This document shows positions 7,847-14,887 of a stretch of 64,000 nucleotides of DNA, piece by piece. The stretch is from positions 12,237-76,236 of the forward strand of contig JAGAJA010000042.1 in the NCBI GenBank assembly GCA_017829075.1, written 5' to 3'. How positions within the stretch are numbered: position 1 is the first letter of the stretch; the number at the start of each line of letters is the position of its first letter. This stretch comes from Oscillospiraceae bacterium. GTDB taxonomy: Bacteria > Bacillota_A > Clostridia > Oscillospirales > Ruminococcaceae. The translations under genes and the position numbers were made by a program. Under the pieces are notes generated by a model. That model saw nothing but the letters and a program-made list of their open reading frames with translations, was not told the origin of the DNA and made no database searches.

Positions 7847-9721
7847 ATGTCTGACTACACCCCGAAATGGCACCGCGAGCTTGAGATTTTCTGTAAGATA
7901 AAGCCGCTTATCATGCTGGAGGGAAACATCTGTGACAGCTATCAGTTCCCGCATGAGGGCAGTGTTCCTGCTGGAAGCATTCTCAGGCTCACGGATTATC
8001 TGCATTACTTCTTCAAGGACATGGGCTACAAGGATATCGTGTTTTACGACAGCCTGCGGGGATTTACGAACACCTGCGAGGAAGGCTATATCGAGGATTT
8101 TGCAAAGCTCTGCGGCATCTGCGTTTCAAACGGGGCAGTCCCGGCTTCCTTTAAGGGGTGCAGCGACGGCGGCGCGGTTCAGCTTATCCGCAGCGCGGTT
8201 TCCCAGAACAGAGAGCCTTGTGTTATCGTGATGAATTTCGCTTCTCGGTACATAGTTTCCCCCGACCATTTGCAGCAGTCGGAGGTAGACAGCTACACCA
8301 CTCTTTTGCAGGCTTCTATGGAAGCCGCCGAGGTGAAAACCGACCGGGGAAAGCTGAAAAACCTGCTGGTGCTTATCGTCAACAAATCCAATGATATCCC
8401 GGCGTGGTTCTACCTTGACAATCCGAACGAAAAGACCATTACCATTTCAACTCCCACCAAAGAGGAGCGGCTGAGATTTGTTAAGGGAGATAATTTTGCG
8501 ACCTTTTTCGCCGGAGATGTATTCAAGACAGATATCGCTCTATATGAGGGGCGGCAGGCTGAGCTTGAGAAGATACAGGAGCGTTTCGCGGCGCTTACGG
8601 AGGGCTTCAGCTTTACCGAGATGAACGGTCTGCGCAAGCTCTGCAAAAACGAGCGCGTGTCGATACGGAATATGTGCGATGTTATCGACCTGTACAAATA
8701 CGGAATAAAGGAAAATCCGTGGCGCAGTCTGGATATAAATTCCCTGAGAACCGCCGAGGAGGACTTCCGAAAGCGCGTAAAGGGTCAGGATTATGCCATA
8801 ACCAAAACGCTTGACGTGGTGAAGCGCGCCGTAACCGGAATGTCCGGGCTGCAAGGCTCGTCACACACGCGACCTAAGGGAGTGCTGTTCTTCGCAGGAC
8901 CCACCGGAACCGGAAAGACCGAGACCGCAAAGACCCTTGCAGAGCAGCTTTTTGGTGATGATAGCTGCTGCATACGCTTTGACATGAGCGAATACAGCCA
9001 GAGCCACAGCGACCAGAAGCTGCTTGGAGCGCCTCCCGGATATGTGGGCTATGAAGCCGGAGGTCAGCTCACCAACGCGGTGAAGAACAACCCCTTTTCG
9101 ATCCTGCTTTTTGACGAGATAGAAAAGGCTCACCCCTCTGTTCTGGACAAGTTCCTCCAGATACTTGAGGACGGAAGAATGACCGACGGACAGGGAAACA
9201 CGGTGTATTTCAGCGAGTGCGTGATAATTTTCACCAGCAACCTCGGTATCTACACCCGCGCTGCGGACGGCGGCAGGGTTCAGAATGTCACCGCAGATAT
9301 GCCCTATCCGGAGGTTCAGCAGAGAGTTCGGGACGCCATCGAGGACTACTTCAAGCTGGAGCTTGGCAGACCGGAGATACTGAACCGAATCGGCGAGAAT
9401 ATCGTGGTTTTCGACTTCATCAGACCGGAAGCCGCAGGGCAGATATTGCAGTCGCAGGTGAGCAGGATTCTCTCAAATCTTGCCGCAGACAAACAGATAT
9501 TTGTCACCCTGTCGGACGCGGCAAATTCCGTCCTGCTGGAAAAGGCTCTTGGAAACCTTATGAACGGCGGTCGCGGTATCGGAAATATTGTGGAAAACCT
9601 GCTGATAAATCCCCTGTCGCGGTATCTGTTCGACAATGGGATTTTTTCAGACGCAGAGCTTGAGATAACGGCGATTGATCCGGAAGCAATGCCGGCTTCG
9701 CTTACTTGTCGGAGAAAATGA
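7847..9721 (+). CDS. ClpB/ClpA-like AAA+ ATPase with a divergent N-terminal half
   Basis: 624 residues. The C-terminal half is a ClpB/ClpA D2-type AAA+ module: Walker A G-P-T-G-T-G-K-T at 351-358, pore-loop-like G-Y-V-G-Y-E at about 398-403, Walker B L-L-F-D-E-I-E-K-A-H (D423, E424), sensor 1 in F-T-S-N-L-G, and a C-terminal small domain. The first ~310 residues are not the Clp N-domain or a normal D1: there is no Walker A, although V-I-V-M-N-F and L-L-V-L-I-V-N-K-S-N-D-I-P resemble the B-strand and sensor of a degenerate AAA domain. It is therefore a likely protein unfoldase with an unusual substrate-recognition half. Start with AGGAG, 12 bp after the LRR gene. Confidence 0.9.
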   Translation: MSDYTPKWHRELEIFCKIKPLIMLEGNICDSYQFPHEGSVPAGSILRLTDYLHYFFKDMGYKDIVFYDSLRGFTNTCEEGYIEDFAKLCGICVSNGAVPASFKGCSDGGAVQLIRSAVSQNREPCVIVMNFASRYIVSPDHLQQSEVDSYTTLLQASMEAAEVKTDRGKLKNLLVLIVNKSNDIPAWFYLDNPNEKTITISTPTKEERLRFVKGDNFATFFAGDVFKTDIALYEGRQAELEKIQERFAALTEGFSFTEMNGLRKLCKNERVSIRNMCDVIDLYKYGIKENPWRSLDINSLRTAEEDFRKRVKGQDYAITKTLDVVKRAVTGMSGLQGSSHTRPKGVLFFAGPTGTGKTETAKTLAEQLFGDDSCCIRFDMSEYSQSHSDQKLLGAPPGYVGYEAGGQLTNAVKNNPFSILLFDEIEKAHPSVLDKFLQILEDGRMTDGQGNTVYFSECVIIFTSNLGIYTRAADGGRVQNVTADMPYPEVQQRVRDAIEDYFKLELGRPEILNRIGENIVVFDFIRPEAAGQILQSQVSRILSNLAADKQIFVTLSDAANSVLLEKALGNLMNGGRGIGNIVENLLINPLSRYLFDNGIFSDAELEITAIDPEAMPASLTCRRK

Positions 9722-9722
9722 A

Positions 9723-10430
9723 ATGAAGATAAGTGCAGTGACCCGCCGGGGCATTGGAAAACCGGCGAGCGATGACAGAATACTTGTCGGCAGCAGAGTT
9801 CTCTGTGAGGAGGAATTTACTGCGGAGCTGCCTGCGCTCTGCCCTGTCGGGATTGCCGACGGAGTTGGCGGCTATGCCGGGGGAGATATCGCCGCACAGT
9901 ATGTCTGCGAGCGGCTTTCGCAGTGTGCGCCGGAGCTGGACGCGGTGACTGCGTTGAACGACAGCATTATCGCAATTTCCCGGAAAACCACCGGAAAGGA
10001 GAAAATGGCTTCCACTTTTTCGGGAATAATCCCCGTAACGGAGGGCATGGTAAGGCTTCTCCATATCGGTAATACGCGGGTATACGCAATTCAGGGCGGA
10101 TATCTGAAACAGCTCACTACCGATATGACCGCGTATAACTACTTCATGTCACTTGGCAGGACAGAGGACGCGGAGAATTGCAGCCGCAGTGAGATCACAG
10201 CCTGCTTCGGCGGAGGTATAAGATCCCTGTTCAAGCCGCTGCTGACAGAGATCCAACCCTGTTCGGTGCTTATCACCTCGGACGGAGTGCATGATTTCGT
10301 GGATATTGACGCGCTGGAGCAGCTTATTTCCGAGGCAGGGAGCGATATTGAAGCCTGTCGCAGGATAGTCGCAGCTTCCCTTGAATGCGGCTCGGAGGAC
10401 GATATCAGCGTGCTTATTGCGAGAATCTGA
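9723..10430 (+). CDS. PP2C-family Ser/Thr protein phosphatase
   Basis: 235 residues from the ATG at 9723, one base after the ClpB-like stop, with GGAG at 9711-9714; an in-frame upstream ATG at 9675 would overlap the ATPase gene and lacks a site. PP2C metal-binding motifs are present: D-R-I-L near the N-terminus, D-G-V-G-G-Y-A-G-G, the H-I-G-N-T-R-V-Y strand, S-D-G-V-H-D, and the terminal E-D-D-I-S-V-L. It is soluble and likely reverses the phosphorylation made by the operon's kinase. It is the last gene of the operon. Confidence 0.92.
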   Translation: MKISAVTRRGIGKPASDDRILVGSRVLCEEEFTAELPALCPVGIADGVGGYAGGDIAAQYVCERLSQCAPELDAVTALNDSIIAISRKTTGKEKMASTFSGIIPVTEGMVRLLHIGNTRVYAIQGGYLKQLTTDMTAYNYFMSLGRTEDAENCSRSEITACFGGGIRSLFKPLLTEIQPCSVLITSDGVHDFVDIDALEQLISEAGSDIEACRRIVAASLECGSEDDISVLIARI

Positions 10431-10450
10431 TGTTTATAAAAATACATTTT

Positions 10451-10479
10451 TACCCCGGAGACTTTGGCGCTTCGGGGTA
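10451..10479 (+). terminator. Possible terminator after the PP2C gene
   Basis: Stem TACCCCG / CGGGGTA with a 15-nt loop that can extend by a few pairs. The T-run afterwards is poor (ATTATTT), so termination efficiency is uncertain. Confidence 0.4.
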
Positions 10480-10549
10480 ATTATTTGTGCATTTCACCCC
10501 GGATTTGTGCGGCTTGCCCCCGGAGTATTGCAGCTTACCCGAAGTCCTA

Positions 10550-10578
10550 TTGAATTCATTTCCGCTTCGTGATATACT
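10550..10578 (+). promoter_or_regulatory. Promoter of the ABC-LytTR operon
   Basis: TTGAAT (10550-10555), 17-bp spacer, TATACT (10573-10578), 45 bp before the chosen ATG of the ATPase gene. LytTR proteins commonly autoregulate such operons, but I could not define a paired LytTR site here. Confidence 0.65.
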
Positions 10579-10622
10579 CACAACAGAGCAAAGAACAACA
10601 AACAACGAAAGGAATGGATCAT

Positions 10623-11540
10623 ATGACTGGTAACTATGAAAAGGCAGTTGAAGTGACCGGGCTGACGAAATGCTTCGGCTCGGCTAGGGCAGTGGACGGA
10701 ATAAGCTTCAGCGTGGAAAAGGGAGAGTTTTTCGGATTTCTCGGCATTAACGGCGCAGGAAAATCCACCACGATTAATATGCTGTCAACGCTTATTGCAC
10801 CCACAGGAGGAAGCGCAAAGGTCTGCGGAATGGAACTAGGAAAGCAGGACAGCGATATCCGTCGGAAGATAGGCATTGTGTATCAGGGCAACTGCCTTGA
10901 TGAAATGCTGACGGTGCGGGAAAATCTCATGCTGAGGGGGGCGATATACGGCGAGAGCCATTTGGAATGCGCCGCGAGCTTTGAAAAGGTGTGCGATATC
11001 CTCTCCCTGTCAGACGTCACGGAAAAGCGCTACAAGAAGCTTTCCGGCGGTCAGAAGCGCAGGTGCGAGATAGCCGCCGCGCTCATGCACTCCCCGGAGC
11101 TGCTGTTTCTTGACGAGCCTACCACCGGACTTGACCCGGCGACCCGGAAAAGCGTATGGGAAACGATAACCTCCATGCGCCGCAGCACCGGAATGACGGT
11201 GTTCCTCACCACTCATTACATGGAGGAAGCCGCTGAAGCCGACAAGATAGTAATTCTCGACAGCGGCAGGATATGCGCCGAGGGAACTCCCTTTGAGCTG
11301 AAAGAAAAATACGCCCGCGATAAGCTGCGGCTTTACACCGAAAAGACCCTGACCCATGACGGGCTGAAAAAGGAGAGCTACGGTTACAGCACGGAGCTTG
11401 ACGGAACCCTTTCCGCGCTGGAGTATCTGGATAATCTAAGGGGCGATATCACCGGGTTTGAGGTGATAGGAGGAACTATGGACGACGTTTTCCTCAATGC
11501 GACAGGAAAGCGTCTTGAGAATACGGAGGGTGCGAGATGA
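10623..11540 (+). CDS. ABC transporter ATP-binding protein (drug/DrrA-type)
   Basis: About 305 residues. ATG at 10623 is 9 bp after AAAGGA; an ATG at 10614 abuts that site and is less likely. Walker A G-I-N-G-A-G-K-S-T, signature L-S-G-G-Q-K-R-R, Walker B L-L-F-L-D-E-P-T-T-G-L-D and H-loop T-T-H-Y-M-E-E are all intact. The C-terminal extension (G-G-T-M-D-D-V-F-L) is that of DrrA/CcmA-like ATPases paired with ABC-2 permeases. It overlaps the permease gene by 4 bp. Substrate unknown; drug or peptide export is the usual role. Confidence 0.92.
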   Translation: MTGNYEKAVEVTGLTKCFGSARAVDGISFSVEKGEFFGFLGINGAGKSTTINMLSTLIAPTGGSAKVCGMELGKQDSDIRRKIGIVYQGNCLDEMLTVRENLMLRGAIYGESHLECAASFEKVCDILSLSDVTEKRYKKLSGGQKRRCEIAAALMHSPELLFLDEPTTGLDPATRKSVWETITSMRRSTGMTVFLTTHYMEEAAEADKIVILDSGRICAEGTPFELKEKYARDKLRLYTEKTLTHDGLKKESYGYSTELDGTLSALEYLDNLRGDITGFEVIGGTMDDVFLNATGKRLENTEGAR

Positions 11541-12448
11541 GAGAGATAATGCAGCTTGCAGGAAGAAATCTGAAAATATACCTGCGTGACAGGTCGGCGG
11601 TGTTTTTTTCGCTGCTGTCGGCGATAATCGTTATAGTACTGATGCTGGTTTTTCTTGGTGATATGAATGTTAAGTCGGTAGTATCTCTGCTTGATGAATA
11701 CCATATCGGAGACGCGGAAACAAACGAGCTTAACGCAGAGCTTCTGGTTATTCTGTGGACGGTGGGAGGAATACTCTGCGTGAACGGAGTTACCGTGTCA
11801 TCAACGGTGATGTCCGTGATGATAAACGACGCCACAGACGGAAAAATTCAGGCTTTCCGCACCGCTCCGCTGAGCCGGGTGAAGCTTTCCCTTGGCTACA
11901 TCGTTTCCTCATGGGTGGCTTCTATGCTTATTTGCGTACTGACCCTTGCGGCGGCGGAGATTTTCGCTGGAGTAAACGGCGCGATTTTACCTGATATGCC
12001 GCAGCATCTTCTGCTTCTCGGAATGATGGCGGTGAACTGCTTCACCTATGCCGGGATAATGTTTTTCGCTGGCGTGCTGATAAAGAGCAACGGTGCATGG
12101 TCGGGATTTTCCACATTTGTCGGCACTCTGGTTGGATTTCTGGGCGTCATTTATATCCCCATCGGCGGTTTTCCGGAGGGAGTTCAGACGGTGTTGAAGT
12201 GCCTGCCGGTGCTTCACGGCTGTTCAATGTTCCGCAGAGTGCTTACTGAAGCGGCGGTGGAGGACACCTTTGCCGGTGTTCCTGCGGAGGTGGTTTCAAA
12301 ATACCGCGAGGTAATGGGAATTACCACCGGATTTGGCGATACAGAAATCGGCTGGGAAATTCAGCTTGCAATTCTGGCGGTTTGTGGTATAATATTTATA
12401 GCGATAGGAACTCTTATCAGCAGAAAAAGATACAATTCCGACAGATAA
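11537..12448 (+). CDS. ABC-2 type transporter permease
   Basis: 303 residues with a short cytoplasmic N-terminus (L-A-G-R-N-L-K-I-Y-L-R-D-R) and six predicted membrane helices, the first at about 22-40, then five between about 75 and 298, with a large first external loop. This is the ABC-2 layout. The ATG overlaps the ATPase stop, so the pair should assemble one transporter. Downstream, without a gap, come a LytTR regulator and a DUF3021 membrane protein, a combination seen in Firmicutes as transporter plus its own regulators. Confidence 0.9.
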   Translation: MREIMQLAGRNLKIYLRDRSAVFFSLLSAIIVIVLMLVFLGDMNVKSVVSLLDEYHIGDAETNELNAELLVILWTVGGILCVNGVTVSSTVMSVMINDATDGKIQAFRTAPLSRVKLSLGYIVSSWVASMLICVLTLAAAEIFAGVNGAILPDMPQHLLLLGMMAVNCFTYAGIMFFAGVLIKSNGAWSGFSTFVGTLVGFLGVIYIPIGGFPEGVQTVLKCLPVLHGCSMFRRVLTEAAVEDTFAGVPAEVVSKYREVMGITTGFGDTEIGWEIQLAILAVCGIIFIAIGTLISRKRYNSDR

Positions 12449-12462
12449 CGGAGGTGATCGGG

Positions 12463-12909
12463 ATAAAGATCACAATAGAGGAGCTGCCCTTCGGCGCGGA
12501 GGAGGAAATAGTTATCCGCTGCGCCGAGCCGGACGAGGAGATACTTAAGATGATATATGCGCTGAAATCCCGCCGCGACAAGCTGCCCTGCATTGAGGAG
12601 GGCAGCATTGTCATGGTGGAACCCCGCAGCGTGTATTATTTCGAGGCGGTGGACGACAGGGTGTTTGCCTACTGCGAGAGCAAGGTCTACGAGATACGCC
12701 GCAAGCTGTACGAGCTGGAACAGCAGTTCGAGAATACGGATTTCCTGCGGGTGTCTAAGTCGGTCATAATCAATCTGTCGAAGATAAAGCGGCTTACTCC
12801 CGGATTCAGCGGAAGGTTTGAAGCGCTGCTTGACAACGGCGAGCGGGCGGTCATTTCAAGGCAGTATGTTCCGGCATTGAAGAAAAAGCTGGGGATAGGA
12901 GGGCAATGA
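12463..12909 (+). CDS. LytTR-domain transcription regulator with an apparent ATA start
   Basis: About 148 residues. The C-terminal half is a LytTR DNA-binding domain: V-Y-Y-F-E-A-V-D-D-R-V-F-A-Y, then F-L-R-V-S-K-S-V-I-I-N-L and a G-R-F-E-A-L-L-x-N-G-E ending with I-S-R-Q-Y-V-P. The frame has no ATG at the expected place. A complete anti-16S sequence GGAGGTGATC (12450-12459) sits 8 bases before ATA (12463), and translation from there gives I-K-I-T-I-E-E-L, where relatives usually start M-K-I-T-I-E-E. The GTG at 12454 is inside the SD. It has no receiver domain and pairs with DUF3021. Confidence 0.8.
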   Translation: MKITIEELPFGAEEEIVIRCAEPDEEILKMIYALKSRRDKLPCIEEGSIVMVEPRSVYYFEAVDDRVFAYCESKVYEIRRKLYELEQQFENTDFLRVSKSVIINLSKIKRLTPGFSGRFEALLDNGERAVISRQYVPALKKKLGIGGQ

Positions 12910-13328
12910 TGAATCTTATTAAAAACCTTATCAGTTATTTTACAAAGATAACTACCGGCATTCTCCTGATATGCTGTTTTGCCATGAAGGTAAGCGGAGT
13001 GGAGATGTGGACGACTGATATCCTCTGGCATATACCATTGCTGGGATTTATCACGGCTTTGATATCCGTATTTACCTTCCCCGACAAGGATTATCCCCTG
13101 CGCGAGGGCATTATCCGCTATGCGGTGCATTTCCTGCTGATCACTGCTACGGTTCTGACATTTGCGGCATTATTCGGCTGGTATGAACCGTCCGTTCCGG
13201 GGTGTCTTGTAATGATGATCTATATTGCGGCGGTGTACGGCTTTTCCTGCGGGGCAAGCTATCTCAGCAGCAGGAAATCTGCGGACGAACTGAACAAAGC
13301 GCTGGAAAAAAGAAAACAAGGAAAGTGA
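12906..13328 (+). CDS. DUF3021 family membrane protein
   Basis: 140 residues with four predicted membrane helices (about 15-33, 41-58, 73-93, 101-120) and a charged C-terminal tail ending K-R-K-Q-G-K. It overlaps the LytTR stop by 4 bp. DUF3021 proteins are regularly encoded next to stand-alone LytTR regulators, probably as membrane-bound controllers of the regulator, though the mechanism is not established. Last gene of the ABC-LytTR operon; a terminator follows. Confidence 0.85.
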   Translation: MMNLIKNLISYFTKITTGILLICCFAMKVSGVEMWTTDILWHIPLLGFITALISVFTFPDKDYPLREGIIRYAVHFLLITATVLTFAALFGWYEPSVPGCLVMMIYIAAVYGFSCGASYLSSRKSADELNKALEKRKQGK

Positions 13329-13334
13329 ACATTC

Positions 13335-13363
13335 AGGCAGCTTTAAAACGGCTGCCTGTTTTT
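13335..13363 (+). terminator. Rho-independent terminator
   Basis: Stem AGGCAGC / GCTGCCT, 9-nt loop, then GTTTTTG. Ends the ABC-LytTR-DUF3021 operon. Confidence 0.85.
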
Positions 13364-13402
13364 GTTGTGAATTACTTTTTTCCTATATCGGAAATTAATT
13401 CC

Positions 13403-13431
13403 TTGACACCGGTGAATTAATGTGATATATT
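13403..13431 (+). promoter_or_regulatory. Strong promoter of azlCD
   Basis: Consensus TTGACA (13403-13408), 17-bp spacer, TATATT (13426-13431), about 35 bp before the azlC start. Confidence 0.85.
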
Positions 13432-13465
13432 ATGTTTTGGCGAAAAAAGTCATTCCGGAGGAAGC

Positions 13466-14176
13466 ATGAAAGAAACAAGCCTGAAAAAACAATTTTTATA
13501 CGGAGCAAGAGCCGGAATTCCGGTGGTTCTCGGATATATCCCGGTGGGTATAGCCTATGCGGTCATGGCGCGGCAGGCTGGGTTTTCCACCCTTGAAACC
13601 TGCATGATGTCACTTCTGGTGTATGCGGGAGCCGCCGAGATGATGGCGGTGGGAATGTATGCGCAGGGCGCAAGCATTATCGCAATGATACTCACCACAT
13701 TCATATTAAATCTGCGGCATATAATCATGAGCACCTGCGTGTTCAACCGCATGAAGTCCACGCGTCTGGGATTTCGTCTGCTTTCCGCCTTTGGAGTGAC
13801 GGACGAGTCCTTCGCGATATACGCAACCGTCCCTGAAAAGCAGGGAACTCCGGTTTTCTTTCTGGGGTTGATATTAGTGACCTATTCCTCGTGGAATATC
13901 GGTTCTCTTATCGGCGCGCTGGCGTCTGACTTCCTGCCGCCGCTGCTCACCGCAAGTCTGGGGATCGCGCTGTATGCAATGTTTATCGGACTTCTCATGC
14001 CGGGGCTTCGCGGAAATCTCCGGCTGGGTATTCTGGTGATATTCACGGCGGTGGTGAATACCGTGCTGTCCCGGTTCATTCCTTCAAGCTGGGCGCTTAT
14101 CGCTTCAACGCTGATATGCGCAGCGGTCGGGGTATTCTTTGTTGATCTAAAGGAGGAGGGTGGAAATGAACATTGA
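13466..14176 (+). CDS. azlC: AzlC family branched-chain amino acid exporter subunit
   Basis: 236 residues, GGAGG six bases before the ATG. The N-terminus carries the AzlC signature G-I-P-V-V-L-G-Y-I-P-V-G-I-A-Y followed by G-F-S-T-L-E and A-G-A-A-E. About six to seven membrane helices. With AzlD it forms a two-component permease linked to branched-chain amino acid (analogue) export in Bacillus subtilis and other bacteria. The next gene, azlD, overlaps its end. Confidence 0.92.
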   Translation: MKETSLKKQFLYGARAGIPVVLGYIPVGIAYAVMARQAGFSTLETCMMSLLVYAGAAEMMAVGMYAQGASIIAMILTTFILNLRHIIMSTCVFNRMKSTRLGFRLLSAFGVTDESFAIYATVPEKQGTPVFFLGLILVTYSSWNIGSLIGALASDFLPPLLTASLGIALYAMFIGLLMPGLRGNLRLGILVIFTAVVNTVLSRFIPSSWALIASTLICAAVGVFFVDLKEEGGNEH

Positions 14177-14477
14177 AATACTGCTCCTGATACTTGGAAT
14201 GACGGCGGTTACATACATTCCCCGTGCAATTCCTGCGGTGCTGATAGATAAAATGAAATTCGGCGAGAAGTTTGAGAAGTTCCTGAAGCTTATCCCGTAC
14301 ACCGCAATGGCGGCGCTTATCTTCCCCGGAGTGTTCACCACCGACCCGGACAGGCTGTATATCGGTATCGCCGGGGCGCTTACCGCAGGAGTGCTTGCGT
14401 GGTTCAAGAAACCGATAATCGTCTGCGTACTTGCGGCGATAGCGGTGAATATGGTGCTGTATGCGGTAATTCCATGA
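14166..14477 (+). CDS. azlD: AzlD family branched-chain amino acid exporter subunit
   Basis: 103 residues from ATG at 14166, which lies 9 bases after AGGAGG (14151-14156); a GTG at 14160 is a less likely start. Three or four membrane helices with the family pattern T-Y-I-P-R-A-I-P near the N-terminus, a cytoplasmic K-F-G-E-K-F-E-K-F-L-K-L-I-P-Y segment and A-A-L-I-F-P-G-V. Small partner of AzlC; overlaps it by 11 bp. No clear terminator before the MITE that follows. Confidence 0.9.
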   Translation: MNIEILLLILGMTAVTYIPRAIPAVLIDKMKFGEKFEKFLKLIPYTAMAALIFPGVFTTDPDRLYIGIAGALTAGVLAWFKKPIIVCVLAAIAVNMVLYAVIP

Positions 14478-14530
14478 GTTTTTTCTCTCAGCACGTTAAT
14501 TTTTGCACAAACACCGCATAAAATATTGAG

Positions 14531-14700
14531 GTCACCTCTAAAAACCATCGGCTATCGTCTTAGCACCTCATCTGCTTGCATATTTCTCGTCATATTGCAC
14601 AAATTTCGCTTGACGGGCGCTAGCCCGACTGCGCTCAATTTATACAATCTGACGAAAAATCTGACTGCGCATCTGAGGCACTATGGTTTTTAGAGGTGCC
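14531..14700. mobile_element. Palindromic MITE-like element upstream of aspS
   Basis: Ends are a perfect 16-bp inverted repeat: CACCTCTAAAAACCAT (14533-14548) and ATGGTTTTTAGAGGTG (14683-14698). The similarity of the arms continues inward to a palindromic centre near GGGCGCTAGCCC, so the ~170 bp can fold into one long imperfect hairpin. It has no coding capacity. Its right end lies directly against the -35 box of aspS. A clear target duplication was not found. Confidence 0.8.
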
Positions 14701-14701
14701 C

Positions 14702-14730
14702 TTGACAATTTCGCATTTTAGTGTTATAAT
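14702..14730 (+). promoter_or_regulatory. Consensus promoter of aspS
   Basis: TTGACA (14702-14707), 17-bp spacer, TATAAT (14725-14730): a perfect sigma-A promoter, starting 2 bp from the end of the MITE. Confidence 0.9.
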
Positions 14731-14737
14731 AAATTGT

Positions 14738-14887
14738 TAAATTATGTGGTGTCCTGAATAAGACACCGAAAGGCTGTGATATCATGCGGCATAACAATGC
14801 CGGTCATAATCTGGTTTGTGCAGACTTTGGGTAAAAACTGCCGCCGGACAACGGCGAAAACAATATACACTGAAAGGATTGAAAACA
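14738..14887 (+). promoter_or_regulatory. 150-nt leader of aspS, function unknown
   Basis: A long 5' UTR with a hairpin GGTGTC/GACACC near 14746-14768 and a second GC-rich hairpin GCCGCCG/CGGC near 14840-14856. It lacks a T-box sequence (no GTGG-A/T-ACCGCG) and no terminator with a T-run is visible, so I see no support for T-box control. Confidence 0.35.

Noticed and set aside
2147..10430. Type VI secretion regulatory cluster (PpkA/Fha/PppA/ClpV)
   Set aside because: The component types are similar, but there are no Tss/Hcp/VgrG genes, the kinase has no membrane part, and the organism looks Gram-positive.
10569..10622. Upstream start for the drug-type ABC ATPase
   Set aside because: The extension overlaps the promoter -10 region; AAAGGA is correctly spaced only for ATG at 10623.
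14738..14887. T-box leader for aspS
   Set aside because: Leader is long and has hairpins, but the T-box sequence and terminator/antiterminator pair are missing.
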